Assembly (NCBI GenBank): GCA_021812735.1
Contig: JAKAMV010000316.1
Location: forward strand, 1 to 9,609
Source: Chloroflexota bacterium
GTDB lineage: Bacteria > Chloroflexota > Limnocylindria > Limnocylindrales > CSP1-4
Reading direction: 5' to 3'
Length of the DNA: 9,609 bases
Shown one piece after another: positions 1 through 6,337 of the stretch (the first letter of the stretch is position 1; each line of letters opens with the position of its first letter). The notes under the pieces were generated by a model, which saw only the letters and a list, made by a program, of their open reading frames with translations, did not search any database and was not told the DNA's origin. Both the position numbers and the translations under genes were made by a program.

Positions 1-702
1 GAAACCGTGGAAGATTCCCCCCCGGCTCAAGTACTGCCTCACGAACGCTCCGAAACCGTGGATAACCGCGGCCAGGGGAGAGGAGGGCCTGCCCTTCGAC
101 TCCATCACCTCCGCCCCCCACACACCGTAGCGGACCACTCCGCGAGCATAGTCCGCGTAATCAGCGTAACTGTAATGGAGGATGTGGGAAGCTAGTTTGA
201 CCGGGTTTACGGAATTAACCGCCGCGTGAATGTGGTCGTGACGGTAGCGGCATTTTCTGCGGTCGTAAAGCCGGACGAGGCGATCCGGGTACCATATTTT
301 TATCCACCTGCCGCCTATGTGGTTTTTTCGCCGCAGCATGTAGCCGTCCGCGCCGGACCCGTCAAGGTCCAGTGAAAGGATTTCGGCAACGGCCTCGTCC
401 GACAGGCGCTCGTCCGCGTCCAGACTGAGTATCCAGTCGTTTTTAGCGAGATCGACCGCGAAATCCTTCTGCGCCCCGTCGCCCAGGAAGTGCTGCCGGT
501 CCAGGCCGAACTCCGTGGCGCGATGGGTGACGAACGCGTCCAGCTCGACGAACGAGCCCGGGTCCAGCAGGAGATCGAGGCGCTCGCGGGCCGTCAGCTT
601 GCCCCAGGCGTGCTGGCGCTCGATCCGCACGGGACCTCCGCCCTGCTGCGCCTCTTGGCGCAGCCGCTCGAGGCGCTCGATCCGCTCCGCATTGGTGGAC
701 AC
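1..702 (-). CDS. Chimeric partial ORF: acyl-CoA carboxylase carboxyltransferase N-terminus joined to a WaaE-type family 2 glycosyltransferase
   Basis: The frame opens at GTG 702 with GGAGGT at 712-717 (9-base spacer) and stays open to the left edge, 234 codons without a stop. Residues 1-76 match the start of the beta (carboxyltransferase) subunit of propionyl-CoA and related acyl-CoA carboxylases: an [11 protein letters not shown] helix, [18 protein letters not shown] at 34-51, then [14 protein letters not shown] and the GDG at 74-76. In that family GDG leads into VVTG and the crotonase-fold domain. Here it runs into [22 protein letters not shown] (77-98), the DAD metal-binding motif of GT-A family 2 enzymes of the WaaE/LPS-core type, followed by family-like segments around [19 protein letters not shown] and a Tyr-rich stretch at 177-186. 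The glycosyltransferase lacks its N-terminal nucleotide-binding part and is cut by the window edge. GC falls from 70% (541-600) to 55% (241-300), with AAA, ATA and AGA codons. Probably two unrelated gene pieces. Confidence 0.8.
   Translation of the reverse strand, partial: MSTNAERIERLERLRQEAQQGGGPVRIERQHAWGKLTARERLDLLLDPGSFVELDAFVTHRATEFGLDRQHFLGDGAQKDFAVDLAKNDWILSLDADERLSDEAVAEILSLDLDGSGADGYMLRRKNHIGGRWIKIWYPDRLVRLYDRRKCRYRHDHIHAAVNSVNPVKLASHILHYSYADYADYARGVVRYGVWGAEVMESKGRPSSPLAAVIHGFGAFVRQYLSRGGIFHGF
472..484. other. Probable chimeric junction between two genomes or genes
   Basis: On the minus strand, codons encoding LGDG (residues 73-76 of the ORF) end the carboxyltransferase homology, and AQK starts the glycosyltransferase homology. 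Both families have a Gly-x-Gly here (GDG in carboxyltransferases, G-Y/F-G before AQK in WaaE-like enzymes), so a short shared sequence could have produced the joint. Base composition and codon use change at the same point. This is inferred from family knowledge; I cannot place the exact breakpoint. Confidence 0.7.
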
Positions 703-736
703 GCCAGGCGTACCTCCGATGTGGGCTGGCTCAGGC

Positions 737-754
737 CGTCTTTGTGCAAAGACG
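737..754. promoter_or_regulatory. Perfect palindromic operator candidate upstream of the carboxylase gene
   Basis: CGTCTTTGTGCAAAGACG is an 8+8 inverted repeat around a 2-base centre, 35 bases upstream of the GTG at 702. Size and position suit a dimeric repressor such as a TetR- or GntR-type regulator of acyl-CoA metabolism, but no regulator gene is in the window. A weaker hairpin (GGCCCC...GGGGCC, 764-782) follows. The heptamer TTGTGCA inside it recurs inverted at 940-946. Confidence 0.35.
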
Positions 755-924
755 TCGGGGAGCGGCCCCATCATAGGGGGCCGGGCCAGTCGAGATGGGA
801 TCGCTCGGCTCCCCTGCCGATGCGCCCCGATGCGAAACGACGCCTGCGCCACCTGTGATCGGCATGTGAACGGCCCGTGAACGCGGTGCCCGAATCGCCG
901 CCCGACGCCGCAGGGAGGTCCGAC

Positions 925-966
925 ATATCCACAGAATGGTGCACAACTCGGGCCGGGTGTGGAAAA
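925..966. promoter_or_regulatory. Pair of DnaA-box-like sites, inverted, upstream of parA
   Basis: ATATCCACA at 925-933 (+) and TTTTCCACA read on the minus strand at 958-966 each differ from the consensus TTATCCACA at one base. They face each other 24 bases apart and lie about 85-125 bases before the parA start. Chromosomal parAB loci often sit near oriC in bacteria, so the pair could belong to an origin region or let DnaA influence parAB expression. Two sites alone do not make an origin, and no AT-rich unwinding stretch is visible. Confidence 0.4.
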
Positions 967-1050
967 ACGCCCGATCGCAGCTCACCCCAGCGCGGTAGCA
1001 TTCGCACACCTCTCCCCCGACCGAGGACCGCAGGCCACGAGGTAACGCCC

Positions 1051-1821
1051 TTGACGCAAGTGATCGCCATCGCCAACCAGAAGGGCGGCGTCGGCAAGAC
1101 AACGACCGCCATCAACCTCGCCGGCGCCCTGGCCGAGGAGGGCCGTCGCGTCCTCCTGATCGACATGGATCCGCAGGCGAACTTGACGGCCGGCGTGGGC
1201 GTCAACCTCAACACGGTGGGACGGTCGATGGCCGATGTCCTCGCGGATGGACGCGCGACGCTCACCGAGGTCATCCTGCCGACCGAGACCGCGGGCATCG
1301 ACGTGGCGCCCGCCCACATCGACCTCGCCAGCACCGAGGGCGAGCTGTTCACCGCCCTTGGCCGCGAGTCGATCCTGCGGGAGGCGATGGCGGACGCGAT
1401 CGCCCCCTACGACTACGTCCTGATCGACTGCCCGCCGAACCTGGGGCTGCTCACCGTCAACGGGCTCGTGGCCGCGGACAGCGTGATCATCCCGGTGCAG
1501 ACCCAGTACTACGCGATGAAGGGCCTCACCAACCTCGTGAAGGTCATCAGCGCGATCCGCCAGAAGCTCAACCGCGACCTTCGCATCCTCGGCCTGCTCC
1601 CCACCTTCTTCGATGGCCGGACGAACCTGGCCAAGGACATGCTCGACGAGCTCCGCATCGTCGGTGACCACCACGTCTTCAACTCCATCGTCCGGACCAG
1701 CGTTAAGCTGGGAGAGGCACCGCTCGTCGGCCGTCCGATCACCGCATATGCCGGGTCGTCGGATGCAGCGCGGACGTACCGCGAGCTCGCCCGGGAGGTG
1801 ATCGAGCTTGGCCAGGCCTGA
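1051..1821 (+). CDS. parA: Chromosome-partitioning ATPase ParA (Soj type)
   Basis: A 256-residue cytoplasmic ATPase of the MinD/ParA family that binds DNA nonspecifically in its ATP form and, with ParB bound near the origin, helps move and separate sister origins. The deviant Walker A motif KGGVGKTT is at residues 11-18, the A' aspartates in LLIDMDPQ are D38 and D40, and Walker B is VLIDCPP at 123-129 (D126). Further ParA landmarks are [11 protein letters not shown] (149-159) and a C-terminal [13 protein letters not shown] stretch. Length matches short chromosomal Soj proteins without an N-terminal DNA-binding extension. I chose TTG 1051 because GAGG at 1039-1042 lies 8 bases before it and it places the P-loop at the usual position; GTG 877 would add 58 residues unlike the family. 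It overlaps parB by 14 bases, implying coupled translation. Confidence 0.95.
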   Translation: MTQVIAIANQKGGVGKTTTAINLAGALAEEGRRVLLIDMDPQANLTAGVGVNLNTVGRSMADVLADGRATLTEVILPTETAGIDVAPAHIDLASTEGELFTALGRESILREAMADAIAPYDYVLIDCPPNLGLLTVNGLVAADSVIIPVQTQYYAMKGLTNLVKVISAIRQKLNRDLRILGLLPTFFDGRTNLAKDMLDELRIVGDHHVFNSIVRTSVKLGEAPLVGRPITAYAGSSDAARTYRELAREVIELGQA

Positions 1822-2842
1822 CTTCCGCGCCACCGCCGCCCGCCGACTGTCCGAGGAGCGGGAGCTGTCCCCCGCTATCGTCAGCCTGCTGTCACCCGAG
1901 CGCGCCCATCGCTCGACCGGCGTGAGGCTGGTCGCCGTGGACCGCATCGAGCCCAATCCCGAGAACCCGCGGCTGGCGTTCGACGAGGGGACGCTCGAGG
2001 AGCTGGCCGCGTCCATCCGCGAGCACGGCGTGCTGCAGCCGGTCCTCGTCCGACCCCTCGACGACAACCGATTCCAGTTGATCGCCGGCGAGCGGCGCTG
2101 GCGGGCGTCCAAGCTCGCCGGCCAGTCGACGATCCCCGCCCTCGTCGAGGACATCGACGATTCGACCGCGCTCGAGATCTCCATCATCGAGAACCTCCAG
2201 CGCGAGGACATCTCGCCCCTGGACGAGGCGGTGATGTACGACCGGATGATCAAGGAGCACGGCTACAGCATCCGGCGGCTGGCCGAGAAGCTGGGCAAGG
2301 ACAAGGGCTACCTCGAGAACCGGCTCCGGCTCGCCGATGCGCCGCCCGAGGTCCGGGAGCTCGTGTCTTTGCGCAAGGACACCCTTTCCCACGCCTACGA
2401 GCTCATGAAGGTCGCCGATCCCCGCAAGCGCCGGCGGTTGGCGGATGCCGTCGCCCGCAACGAGCTGTCCCTGGTCAAGCTCCGGGAGCGGATCGAGGGT
2501 CGCGCCTCGCGCCGGGCAGCGGTCGACAGCGAGGAGGCGGCGGCGGCTTCCGGCCCGCAGGCGCCCACGGAGTCCGCCGGCACGCCGCCCGCCGCGCAGG
2601 CGGCGGAGGTCGGATGGGCCGCCGGCGGCCCGAGCCAGGCGCTCAAGGACGACAGCCTCCACGCCGCCAAGACCCAGCTCAACGAGGCGGTGGAGGAGCT
2701 GCTGGGCGTCATCCGGGATCCGCGCCTCCTCGAGTCGATCGGCTCGATCGACCGGGCCAACTTGGCGAAATACCTGACGATCGCCAAGCTTCGCCTGGAG
2801 AATGCGATCGCCGTCGTGAGGAGTGGCGATCCGGACCGCTAG
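1808..2842 (+). CDS. parB: Chromosome-partitioning protein ParB (Spo0J type)
   Basis: A 344-residue CTP-dependent DNA clamp that loads at parS sites, spreads, stimulates ParA and recruits condensin. Residues 39-135 form the N-terminal ParB/sulfiredoxin-like domain with the CTP-binding motif GERRWRA at 94-100 and ENLQRED at 128-134. A helix-turn-helix for parS follows at about 153-173 ([21 protein letters not shown]). An Ala/Pro-rich linker spans about 232-276, and residues 280-337 are a helical C-terminal dimerisation segment. Start is TTG 1808: GGGAGGTG at 1793-1800 lies 7 bases upstream, inside the end of parA. The linker is rather long and low in complexity, but all catalytic and binding motifs are intact. 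No consensus-like parS was found in the window, so sites must lie elsewhere or differ from the canonical form. Confidence 0.95.
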   Translation: MARPDFRATAARRLSEERELSPAIVSLLSPERAHRSTGVRLVAVDRIEPNPENPRLAFDEGTLEELAASIREHGVLQPVLVRPLDDNRFQLIAGERRWRASKLAGQSTIPALVEDIDDSTALEISIIENLQREDISPLDEAVMYDRMIKEHGYSIRRLAEKLGKDKGYLENRLRLADAPPEVRELVSLRKDTLSHAYELMKVADPRKRRRLADAVARNELSLVKLRERIEGRASRRAAVDSEEAAAASGPQAPTESAGTPPAAQAAEVGWAAGGPSQALKDDSLHAAKTQLNEAVEELLGVIRDPRLLESIGSIDRANLAKYLTIAKLRLENAIAVVRSGDPDR

Positions 2843-2880
2843 GCATCCCCGCCTCGGTCGCACCTCGCCGGGTCACAACA

Positions 2881-2914
2881 AGAGAGGCCGGCGCCCATGG
2901 GCGCCGGCCTCTCT
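2881..2914. terminator. Perfect 34-base palindrome, bidirectional terminator candidate
   Basis: Seventeen bases (AGAGAGGCCGGCGCCCA) are followed directly by their exact reverse complement, 38 bases after the parB stop. It lies between parB and the convergent gene at 2954-3511. The GC-rich stem would fold strongly in RNA from either strand. Tails are only weakly T-rich (GCTGTTCTG on plus, TGTTGTG on minus), so termination may be imperfect or helped by other factors. Confidence 0.7.
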
Positions 2915-2928
2915 GCTGTTCTGGGGGT

Positions 2929-2948
2929 CGGGCCTGGAGTCAGGCCCG
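2929..2948. terminator. Second hairpin just past the end of the secreted-protein gene
   Basis: CGGGCCTG and CAGGCCCG form a perfect 8-base stem with a GAGT loop, 5 bases beyond the stop codon of the minus-strand gene. It lacks a T-run. With the neighbouring 34-base palindrome it makes a double hairpin separating convergent transcripts. Confidence 0.45.
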
Positions 2949-2953
2949 TGCTG

Positions 2954-3511
2954 CTAGTCGCCGCCTCCCGAGCCGTGGGTGGAGTGCCCCAGGCCCTGGC
3001 GGAACTCGGTGCCCAGGGGCTGGGTCGATCCCGCCGGCGCGATCCCGCAGGCCTCGGGCGTGGTGGTCGTCCAGTCGAAGCCCAGCGGCGACACGTGCAT
3101 GTGGGCCACGCAGGAGACGAAGGCGCCGTGGTTCGGGAAGCCCGACGGCGTGGGCATGTGCGCGGCCGCAGAGACCAGGGCGCCGTGGTTGTCGGGGCCC
3201 GTGCTCGGCGACGCCAAGGGGCTAGCCGACGGCGTCGGGCTCACGGTGGGGCTCGGCGTCGGCGTCGGGCTCGGCGTCGGCGTCGGGCTCACGGTGGGGC
3301 TCGGCGACACGCTCGGCGTCGGCGTCGGCGTCGGCGTGGGGCTCTCGGTTGCGTCGGCAGTCTCAGTGGCCTCAGCCGTGAAGGCATTGTCCGATGCGTG
3401 CGACGACACGGGAGTCATCGACGGAGCCGCGGCGAAGACCGCCCCGGCAGAGATCGCGAGCACCGCAAGTGAGATGCCCAGACCCCGGAAGCGGCGAAGC
3501 AGGAACGACAT
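2954..3511 (-). CDS. Small secreted Thr/Pro-rich protein with duplicated NHGA-VS-AHM motif
   Basis: A 185-residue exported protein of unknown function. Residues 1-28 form a signal peptide: basic MSFLLRRFR, a hydrophobic core GISLAVLAISAGAVFA, and cleavage likely after AFA. Residues 57-104 are a Pro/Thr/Ser linker, probably disordered and able to carry O-glycans. Next come two copies of one motif, NHGALVSAAAHM (108-119) and NHGAFVSCVAHM (127-138), then a Trp/Thr segment and a Gly-rich end. Cysteines are C134 and C155. No sortase motif or C-terminal membrane segment is seen, so it is probably released or loosely bound. Start is ATG 3511; GGAGGAAA lies upstream with a long 10-13 base gap. It may have its own promoter, as 180 bases separate it from the next gene upstream. 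I do not recognise a named family. Confidence 0.8.
   Translation of the reverse strand: MSFLLRRFRGLGISLAVLAISAGAVFAAAPSMTPVSSHASDNAFTAEATETADATESPTPTPTPTPSVSPSPTVSPTPTPSPTPTPSPTVSPTPSASPLASPSTGPDNHGALVSAAAHMPTPSGFPNHGAFVSCVAHMHVSPLGFDWTTTTPEACGIAPAGSTQPLGTEFRQGLGHSTHGSGGGD
3231..3306 (-). repeat. Tandem repeat encoding a Ser/Pro/Thr linker (48-base period)
   Basis: A 28-base sequence at 3231-3258 recurs exactly at 3279-3306, a 48-base period encoding a 16-residue unit (SPTVSPTPTPSPTPTP). Shorter GGCGTC and GGGCTC steps continue to about 3342. Such arrays can change length by slippage and may also be collapsed or expanded by assembly. Confidence 0.8.
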
Positions 3512-3691
3512 AAGACGCTGGTTTCCTCCAACCGTGGTCGGCGTAACGCCTACGATAACGGCCCCGCAGTGAGGTCCGTTAGGGGTACGGTCGTCCCGGG
3601 CGGCGGCTGGGACCTTGGGTTTGCGGATGCGCACCGCCCCGACCTTCCTCTCCTGAGGCGCTGGACGTGCTCGAGGTTTCAGGGGTTCTGA
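3512..3691. other. Intergenic leader of the secreted-protein gene
   Basis: These 180 bases lie between the UbiA-family gene end and the start of the secreted protein, both on the minus strand. They hold GGAGGAAA at about 3522-3529 and an inverted repeat TAACGG/CCGTTA (3556-3561 and 3576-3581, 14-base spacer) 45-70 bases upstream of the start, a possible operator. I saw no terminator with a T-run after the UbiA-family gene and no riboswitch I could recognise. Confidence 0.4.
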
Positions 3692-4693
3692 TCAGGCTGC
3701 GGCGCTGAGCGCATTGACCCAGGCGACCACCAGAAGGCCCAGCCCGATCGCCTGCAGCTCGAAGGCGACCTCGCGGGCGGCAGGCCCGCGCCGGGAAGCC
3801 ACCAGCCCGAGCAGCGCCCCGGCGACCGGGATCAGGGCGACCGCGGTCGCGACGTCGAGCCAGGGCCCAGGGGCGCCGAGCCTCGAGCCCGACGCGACCG
3901 CGGTGGCCGCGACCGTCGCCTGGAGCGCCAGCACCAGCGCGGTGGAGCGCACTGGACCCAGCGCCACCGCCAACGACGCCTTGGCGGTGGCGGCGTCGCG
4001 CTCGATGTCGACCGCCGCGTTGGCGATCGCGAGGGCAGCCCCCGCGAGGGCTGACGCCGGCACGAGGACGGCGAACGCGGGCGGGAGGCCCCCCGTTGCC
4101 CCCAGCCAGCCGTAGACGGGCAGGACCGGGACGCCGAGCGCCAGCGGGAGCCATGAGAGCCGGCTGCGGTTGGCTCCGAGGTCGTACCAGGCGCCGATCG
4201 CCAGGGTGACGATCGCGAGGAGGAGCGTGAGCGGGCCGCTGGCGAGTGCCGCCGCGAGCCCGGCGCCCGCGCTGAGAACGAGGACGACGCGGGCACCTGA
4301 CTCCCCCACCACGCCGTCGGGGATGGGCTTGCCGGGCTTCGTCGCGGCGTCGCGCGGAGCGTCAACGAGGTCGTTGAGGGTGCCGATCGAGAACTGGAGG
4401 AACACCATCGAGGCGGCGAGGAGCAGCGCCCGGCCCGGCTCCGCTCCTGCGACTGAGGCCACCACGCCCACCACCGTGCCATCGAGCAGCGACGGGAACG
4501 GGTGGACGAGTCGAGCCGCCTCGACCATGCGCCGGCCCAGGCTGCTCGGGACGGTCCCCCCCTCGGCGGCGGGCGCTTCGGCGCCTCGAGCCGCACGCGG
4601 GAGGGTGGCCGCAGGCTCGACCTCACGCAGCGGCCGAAGGATCCGAGTCCGGTGCCGCTGGGTCGCCGCAGCCGGGACGCGCTCAGCCGCCAC
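3692..4693 (-). CDS. UbiA-family membrane prenyltransferase
   Basis: An integral membrane enzyme that transfers a prenyl chain from a prenyl diphosphate to an aromatic or polar acceptor (as in quinone, chlorophyll or archaeal-type lipid synthesis); the acceptor cannot be read from sequence. Numbering from GTG 4693, the first Asp-rich motif is NDLVDAPRDAATKPGKPIPDG (107-127; D108, D111, D115) and the second is NAAVDIERDAATAKASLAVALG (225-246; D229, D233). Hydrophobic helices fill most of 70-330. GTG 4693 (333 residues) has AGGGAGGG at 4698-4705, 4 bases away. ATG 4528 (278 residues) gives the usual family length but has no clear ribosome site. The frame also continues as Pro/Ala-rich sequence to GTG 4885. 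It is the last of three minus-strand genes after an acyltransferase and a small protein, hinting at membrane-lipid or quinone work. Confidence 0.85.
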   Translation of the reverse strand: MAAERVPAAATQRHRTRILRPLREVEPAATLPRAARGAEAPAAEGGTVPSSLGRRMVEAARLVHPFPSLLDGTVVGVVASVAGAEPGRALLLAASMVFLQFSIGTLNDLVDAPRDAATKPGKPIPDGVVGESGARVVLVLSAGAGLAAALASGPLTLLLAIVTLAIGAWYDLGANRSRLSWLPLALGVPVLPVYGWLGATGGLPPAFAVLVPASALAGAALAIANAAVDIERDAATAKASLAVALGPVRSTALVLALQATVAATAVASGSRLGAPGPWLDVATAVALIPVAGALLGLVASRRGPAAREVAFELQAIGLGLLVVAWVNALSAAA

Positions 4694-5006
4694 CGGGCCC
4701 TCCCTGGGCTGCGGCGGAGCTCGCCGGCCGGCCGGCCGGACACCGTCAGCGGGCCCGACGACCACGGGGACCGGCAGGATCTCCTGGGCCGCCGGTTCCG
4801 GCGCTGGGCCGATGTCATGGTCAGGCGGTGCCGGTGCCGCCAGGGGGCCGGCATGGTCTGGCGCTGCCGCCGGGGCGGCGGGCACGAGGTGGCGGCGCCA
4901 GGTGCCAGCGAGAGCTGGCGGGACCGTCAGAGGCGCAGGATCCTCAGGGGGCGGCGCCTTCCCGATGGGGTGGGCCTGCCGGAACGGCGCCGCGTCGGAT
5001 TCGCGA
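4694..5006 (-). other. Pro/Ala-rich open frame or spacer upstream of the UbiA-family gene
   Basis: Between the small-protein stop and the chosen UbiA-family start there are 313 bases. The UbiA frame remains open throughout and would read as a Pro/Ala-rich, disordered tail, with a GTG at 4885 that lacks a ribosome site. Other frames read as Arg/Ser-rich shadows. Either the enzyme has a long disordered cytoplasmic tail or this is a spacer. A (CCGG)n run lies at 4723-4739. I see no other gene here. Confidence 0.4.
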
Positions 5007-5372
5007 TCAGACGTAGACGAGCTCGTCGAACGAGGCCACGAGATACTCGACGAGCCTCGCGCGCCCGTCCTCCACCTCGGCGCGGATGCCTGGAACGAGG
5101 GCCCACAGCGCGACCGCCGGGACGATCAGGCGGCCCTGGGAGTCACGCCCGATGGTCGCCGGCGGGCCGCCTCCAGAAGCGAACACGCGTTCGAATTCTC
5201 GTTCCGTGAGCTTCGCTGCGGTGCGGAAGTCCTCGACGACACGGACGACTCCGCGGCGGATGGCCACGTCGCGCATCATCTCTGCGGCCCAGCTGTCGAT
5301 CTGGGCGTCGGGCTGCTCCGCGAGGCGGGTGCGGTACTCGGTGCGGTCGGCTGAGAGGCCGGTGGCTCCCAC
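5007..5372 (-). CDS. Small soluble protein of unknown function
   Basis: A 121-residue protein that I do not recognise. It starts at GTG 5372 with GGAG at 5380-5383, 7 bases upstream. Residues 24-66 (about DAQIDSWAAEMMRDVAIRRG to EREFERVF) look like two charged amphipathic helices, 72-92 look like strands around a Gly/Asp turn (IGRDSQGRLIVPAVALWALV), and 97-121 form another helix ending in DELVYV. There is no signal peptide, membrane segment, cysteine or metal-binding pattern. It sits between a PlsC-type acyltransferase 52 bases upstream and the UbiA-family gene on the same strand, so it may be co-transcribed and have a supporting role there. Codon use matches its neighbours, which argues for a real gene. 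Confidence 0.65.
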   Translation of the reverse strand: MGATGLSADRTEYRTRLAEQPDAQIDSWAAEMMRDVAIRRGVVRVVEDFRTAAKLTEREFERVFASGGGPPATIGRDSQGRLIVPAVALWALVPGIRAEVEDGRARLVEYLVASFDELVYV

Positions 5373-5424
5373 GCAGGATCTCCAAGGTGGTGCGGTGTCC
5401 CCAGCAGGATGCCACAGTCGGGGG

Positions 5425-6201
5425 TCAGTCCGCGCCCCCGCCCGTGTCGCTGCGCTCGCGCAGGGACCGCAGGTACGCCGCGCCGTCCCCGTCACCGAGC
5501 GCCGGGCGGGCCCCCTCCGGCCAGTCGTTGAACCACTCCGTCAGCCGACGCCACCGGCGTCCCGGCGGAGGCGGGTCGGGGAAGTCGGCGGTCATGGCCA
5601 GCAGGGCCGCCTCGATCCGCCTGGTCATCGACTGGACCGCCTCGTGGCTCGCCCGTTCCGCCGGCTCGACTGGCTCCCCCACCCGGATCCGGACGCCGCG
5701 ACGGAAGGCCAGCCACGAGGTCCCGTTGACGGCGAGCGGGATCACCGGGACGTCCCACCGGATCGCGAAGTACGCCGGTCCGTCCGCGATCGGCGTCAGC
5801 TCGTGCTCGCCCCGGTGGATCCTCCCCTCCCCTGCGATCGCGATGGCCCAGCCGCGTCCGAGGACCTTGCCCACGCGCCGGGTCGTGGGCAGGAGGTCCG
5901 TCTTCTCGGGCCGGTACGGGATCCCGAACCCGGCCCAGGCCATCAGCCGGTTCCGGGCGCCCCGGGTCATGTCCTCCTCCTTGGGGCCGAACATCGCGTA
6001 GTGGGGTCGAAGGGGCAGCACCGCGATCAGGACCAGGGGATCGACCCAGTTGAGGTGGTTGAAGCAGTAGATCGCCGGCGTCGTCGCCCAGCGCTCGGGG
6101 TGCTCGACGCGGACGCGCAGCATCCCGCCGACGACGACGCGGCACGCGAGCCGCAGCAGCCGGACCCTGAAGGCCCGGTACTCGGGCTCGGGCAGGAGCA
6201 T
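5425..6201 (-). CDS. PlsC-type 1-acyl-glycerol-3-phosphate (lysophospholipid) acyltransferase family protein
   Basis: A 258-residue membrane-associated acyltransferase, probably adding an acyl chain to a lysophospholipid or related glycerol lipid. The catalytic H-x4-D motif is NHLNWVD (H49, D54). Motif II matches GFGIPYRP (91-98), motif III is GEGRIHRGE (124-132; E125, G126, R127) and motif IV is VPVIPLAVNG (151-160). The C-terminal 50 residues are Pro/Arg-rich and extend past the usual domain. I took ATG 6201; GTG 6210 is the alternative. Neither has a clear ribosome site, but CATACT (6217-6222 on the minus strand) ends 6 bases before GTG 6210, which would suit a leaderless transcript. It is divergent from the LiaF-like gene and leads the run to the small protein and the UbiA-family gene. 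Substrate specificity is not determined by these motifs. Confidence 0.88.
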   Translation of the reverse strand: MLLPEPEYRAFRVRLLRLACRVVVGGMLRVRVEHPERWATTPAIYCFNHLNWVDPLVLIAVLPLRPHYAMFGPKEEDMTRGARNRLMAWAGFGIPYRPEKTDLLPTTRRVGKVLGRGWAIAIAGEGRIHRGEHELTPIADGPAYFAIRWDVPVIPLAVNGTSWLAFRRGVRIRVGEPVEPAERASHEAVQSMTRRIEAALLAMTADFPDPPPPGRRWRRLTEWFNDWPEGARPALGDGDGAAYLRSLRERSDTGGGAD

Positions 6202-6337
6202 CTCGGGCACGACGCGAGTATGGCGGGCGTTGGTCGCCCGCGACGTGGGCCGGTCGGGCCCGCCGGTCGGTCCGGTCGTCATGCGCCTGAGCCGGGGCCG
6301 TGCGCCAGAATGGGCCGCGAGCAACGGGAGGGGCGCC

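Larger units (their letters stand above)
703..1050. other. Divergent intergenic region between the carboxylase gene and parA
   Basis: These 348 bases separate two divergently read genes. The frame of parA stays open upstream to GTG 877, but the extra 58 residues show no ParA-like sequence, and the deviant Walker motif sits at the usual distance from TTG 1051, so I treat this as non-coding. It holds the palindrome at 737-754, the hairpin at 764-782 and the DnaA-box-like pair at 925-966. I could not identify a convincing -35/-10 pair for parAB. Confidence 0.6.

Noticed and set aside
1..62. Direct repeat GAAACCGTGGA at 1-11 and 52-62
   Set aside because: Both copies encode His-Gly-Phe in the glycosyltransferase fragment; two copies do not make an array, and this segment is probably foreign.
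860..886. parS-like site (GTGAACG repeated twice near 866 and 878)
   Set aside because: Only half-sites in direct orientation; no match to the palindromic TGTTTCACGTGAAACA type.
877..1050. 58-residue N-terminal extension of ParA from GTG 877
   Set aside because: The sequence is unlike ParA, crosses the DnaA-box-like sites, and TTG 1051 has a well-placed ribosome site.
982..2253. Long minus-strand open frame opposite parA and parB
   Set aside because: Shadow of the high-GC plus-strand genes; no recognisable motifs, while the plus strand gives complete ParA and ParB.
3512..3660. Riboswitch in the leader of the secreted-protein gene
   Set aside because: I compared it by eye with c-di-GMP and c-di-AMP types and found no conserved core.
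5189..5198. tRNA T-loop-like GTTCGAATTC
   Set aside because: It lies within the small-protein gene and has no flanking acceptor or anticodon stems.
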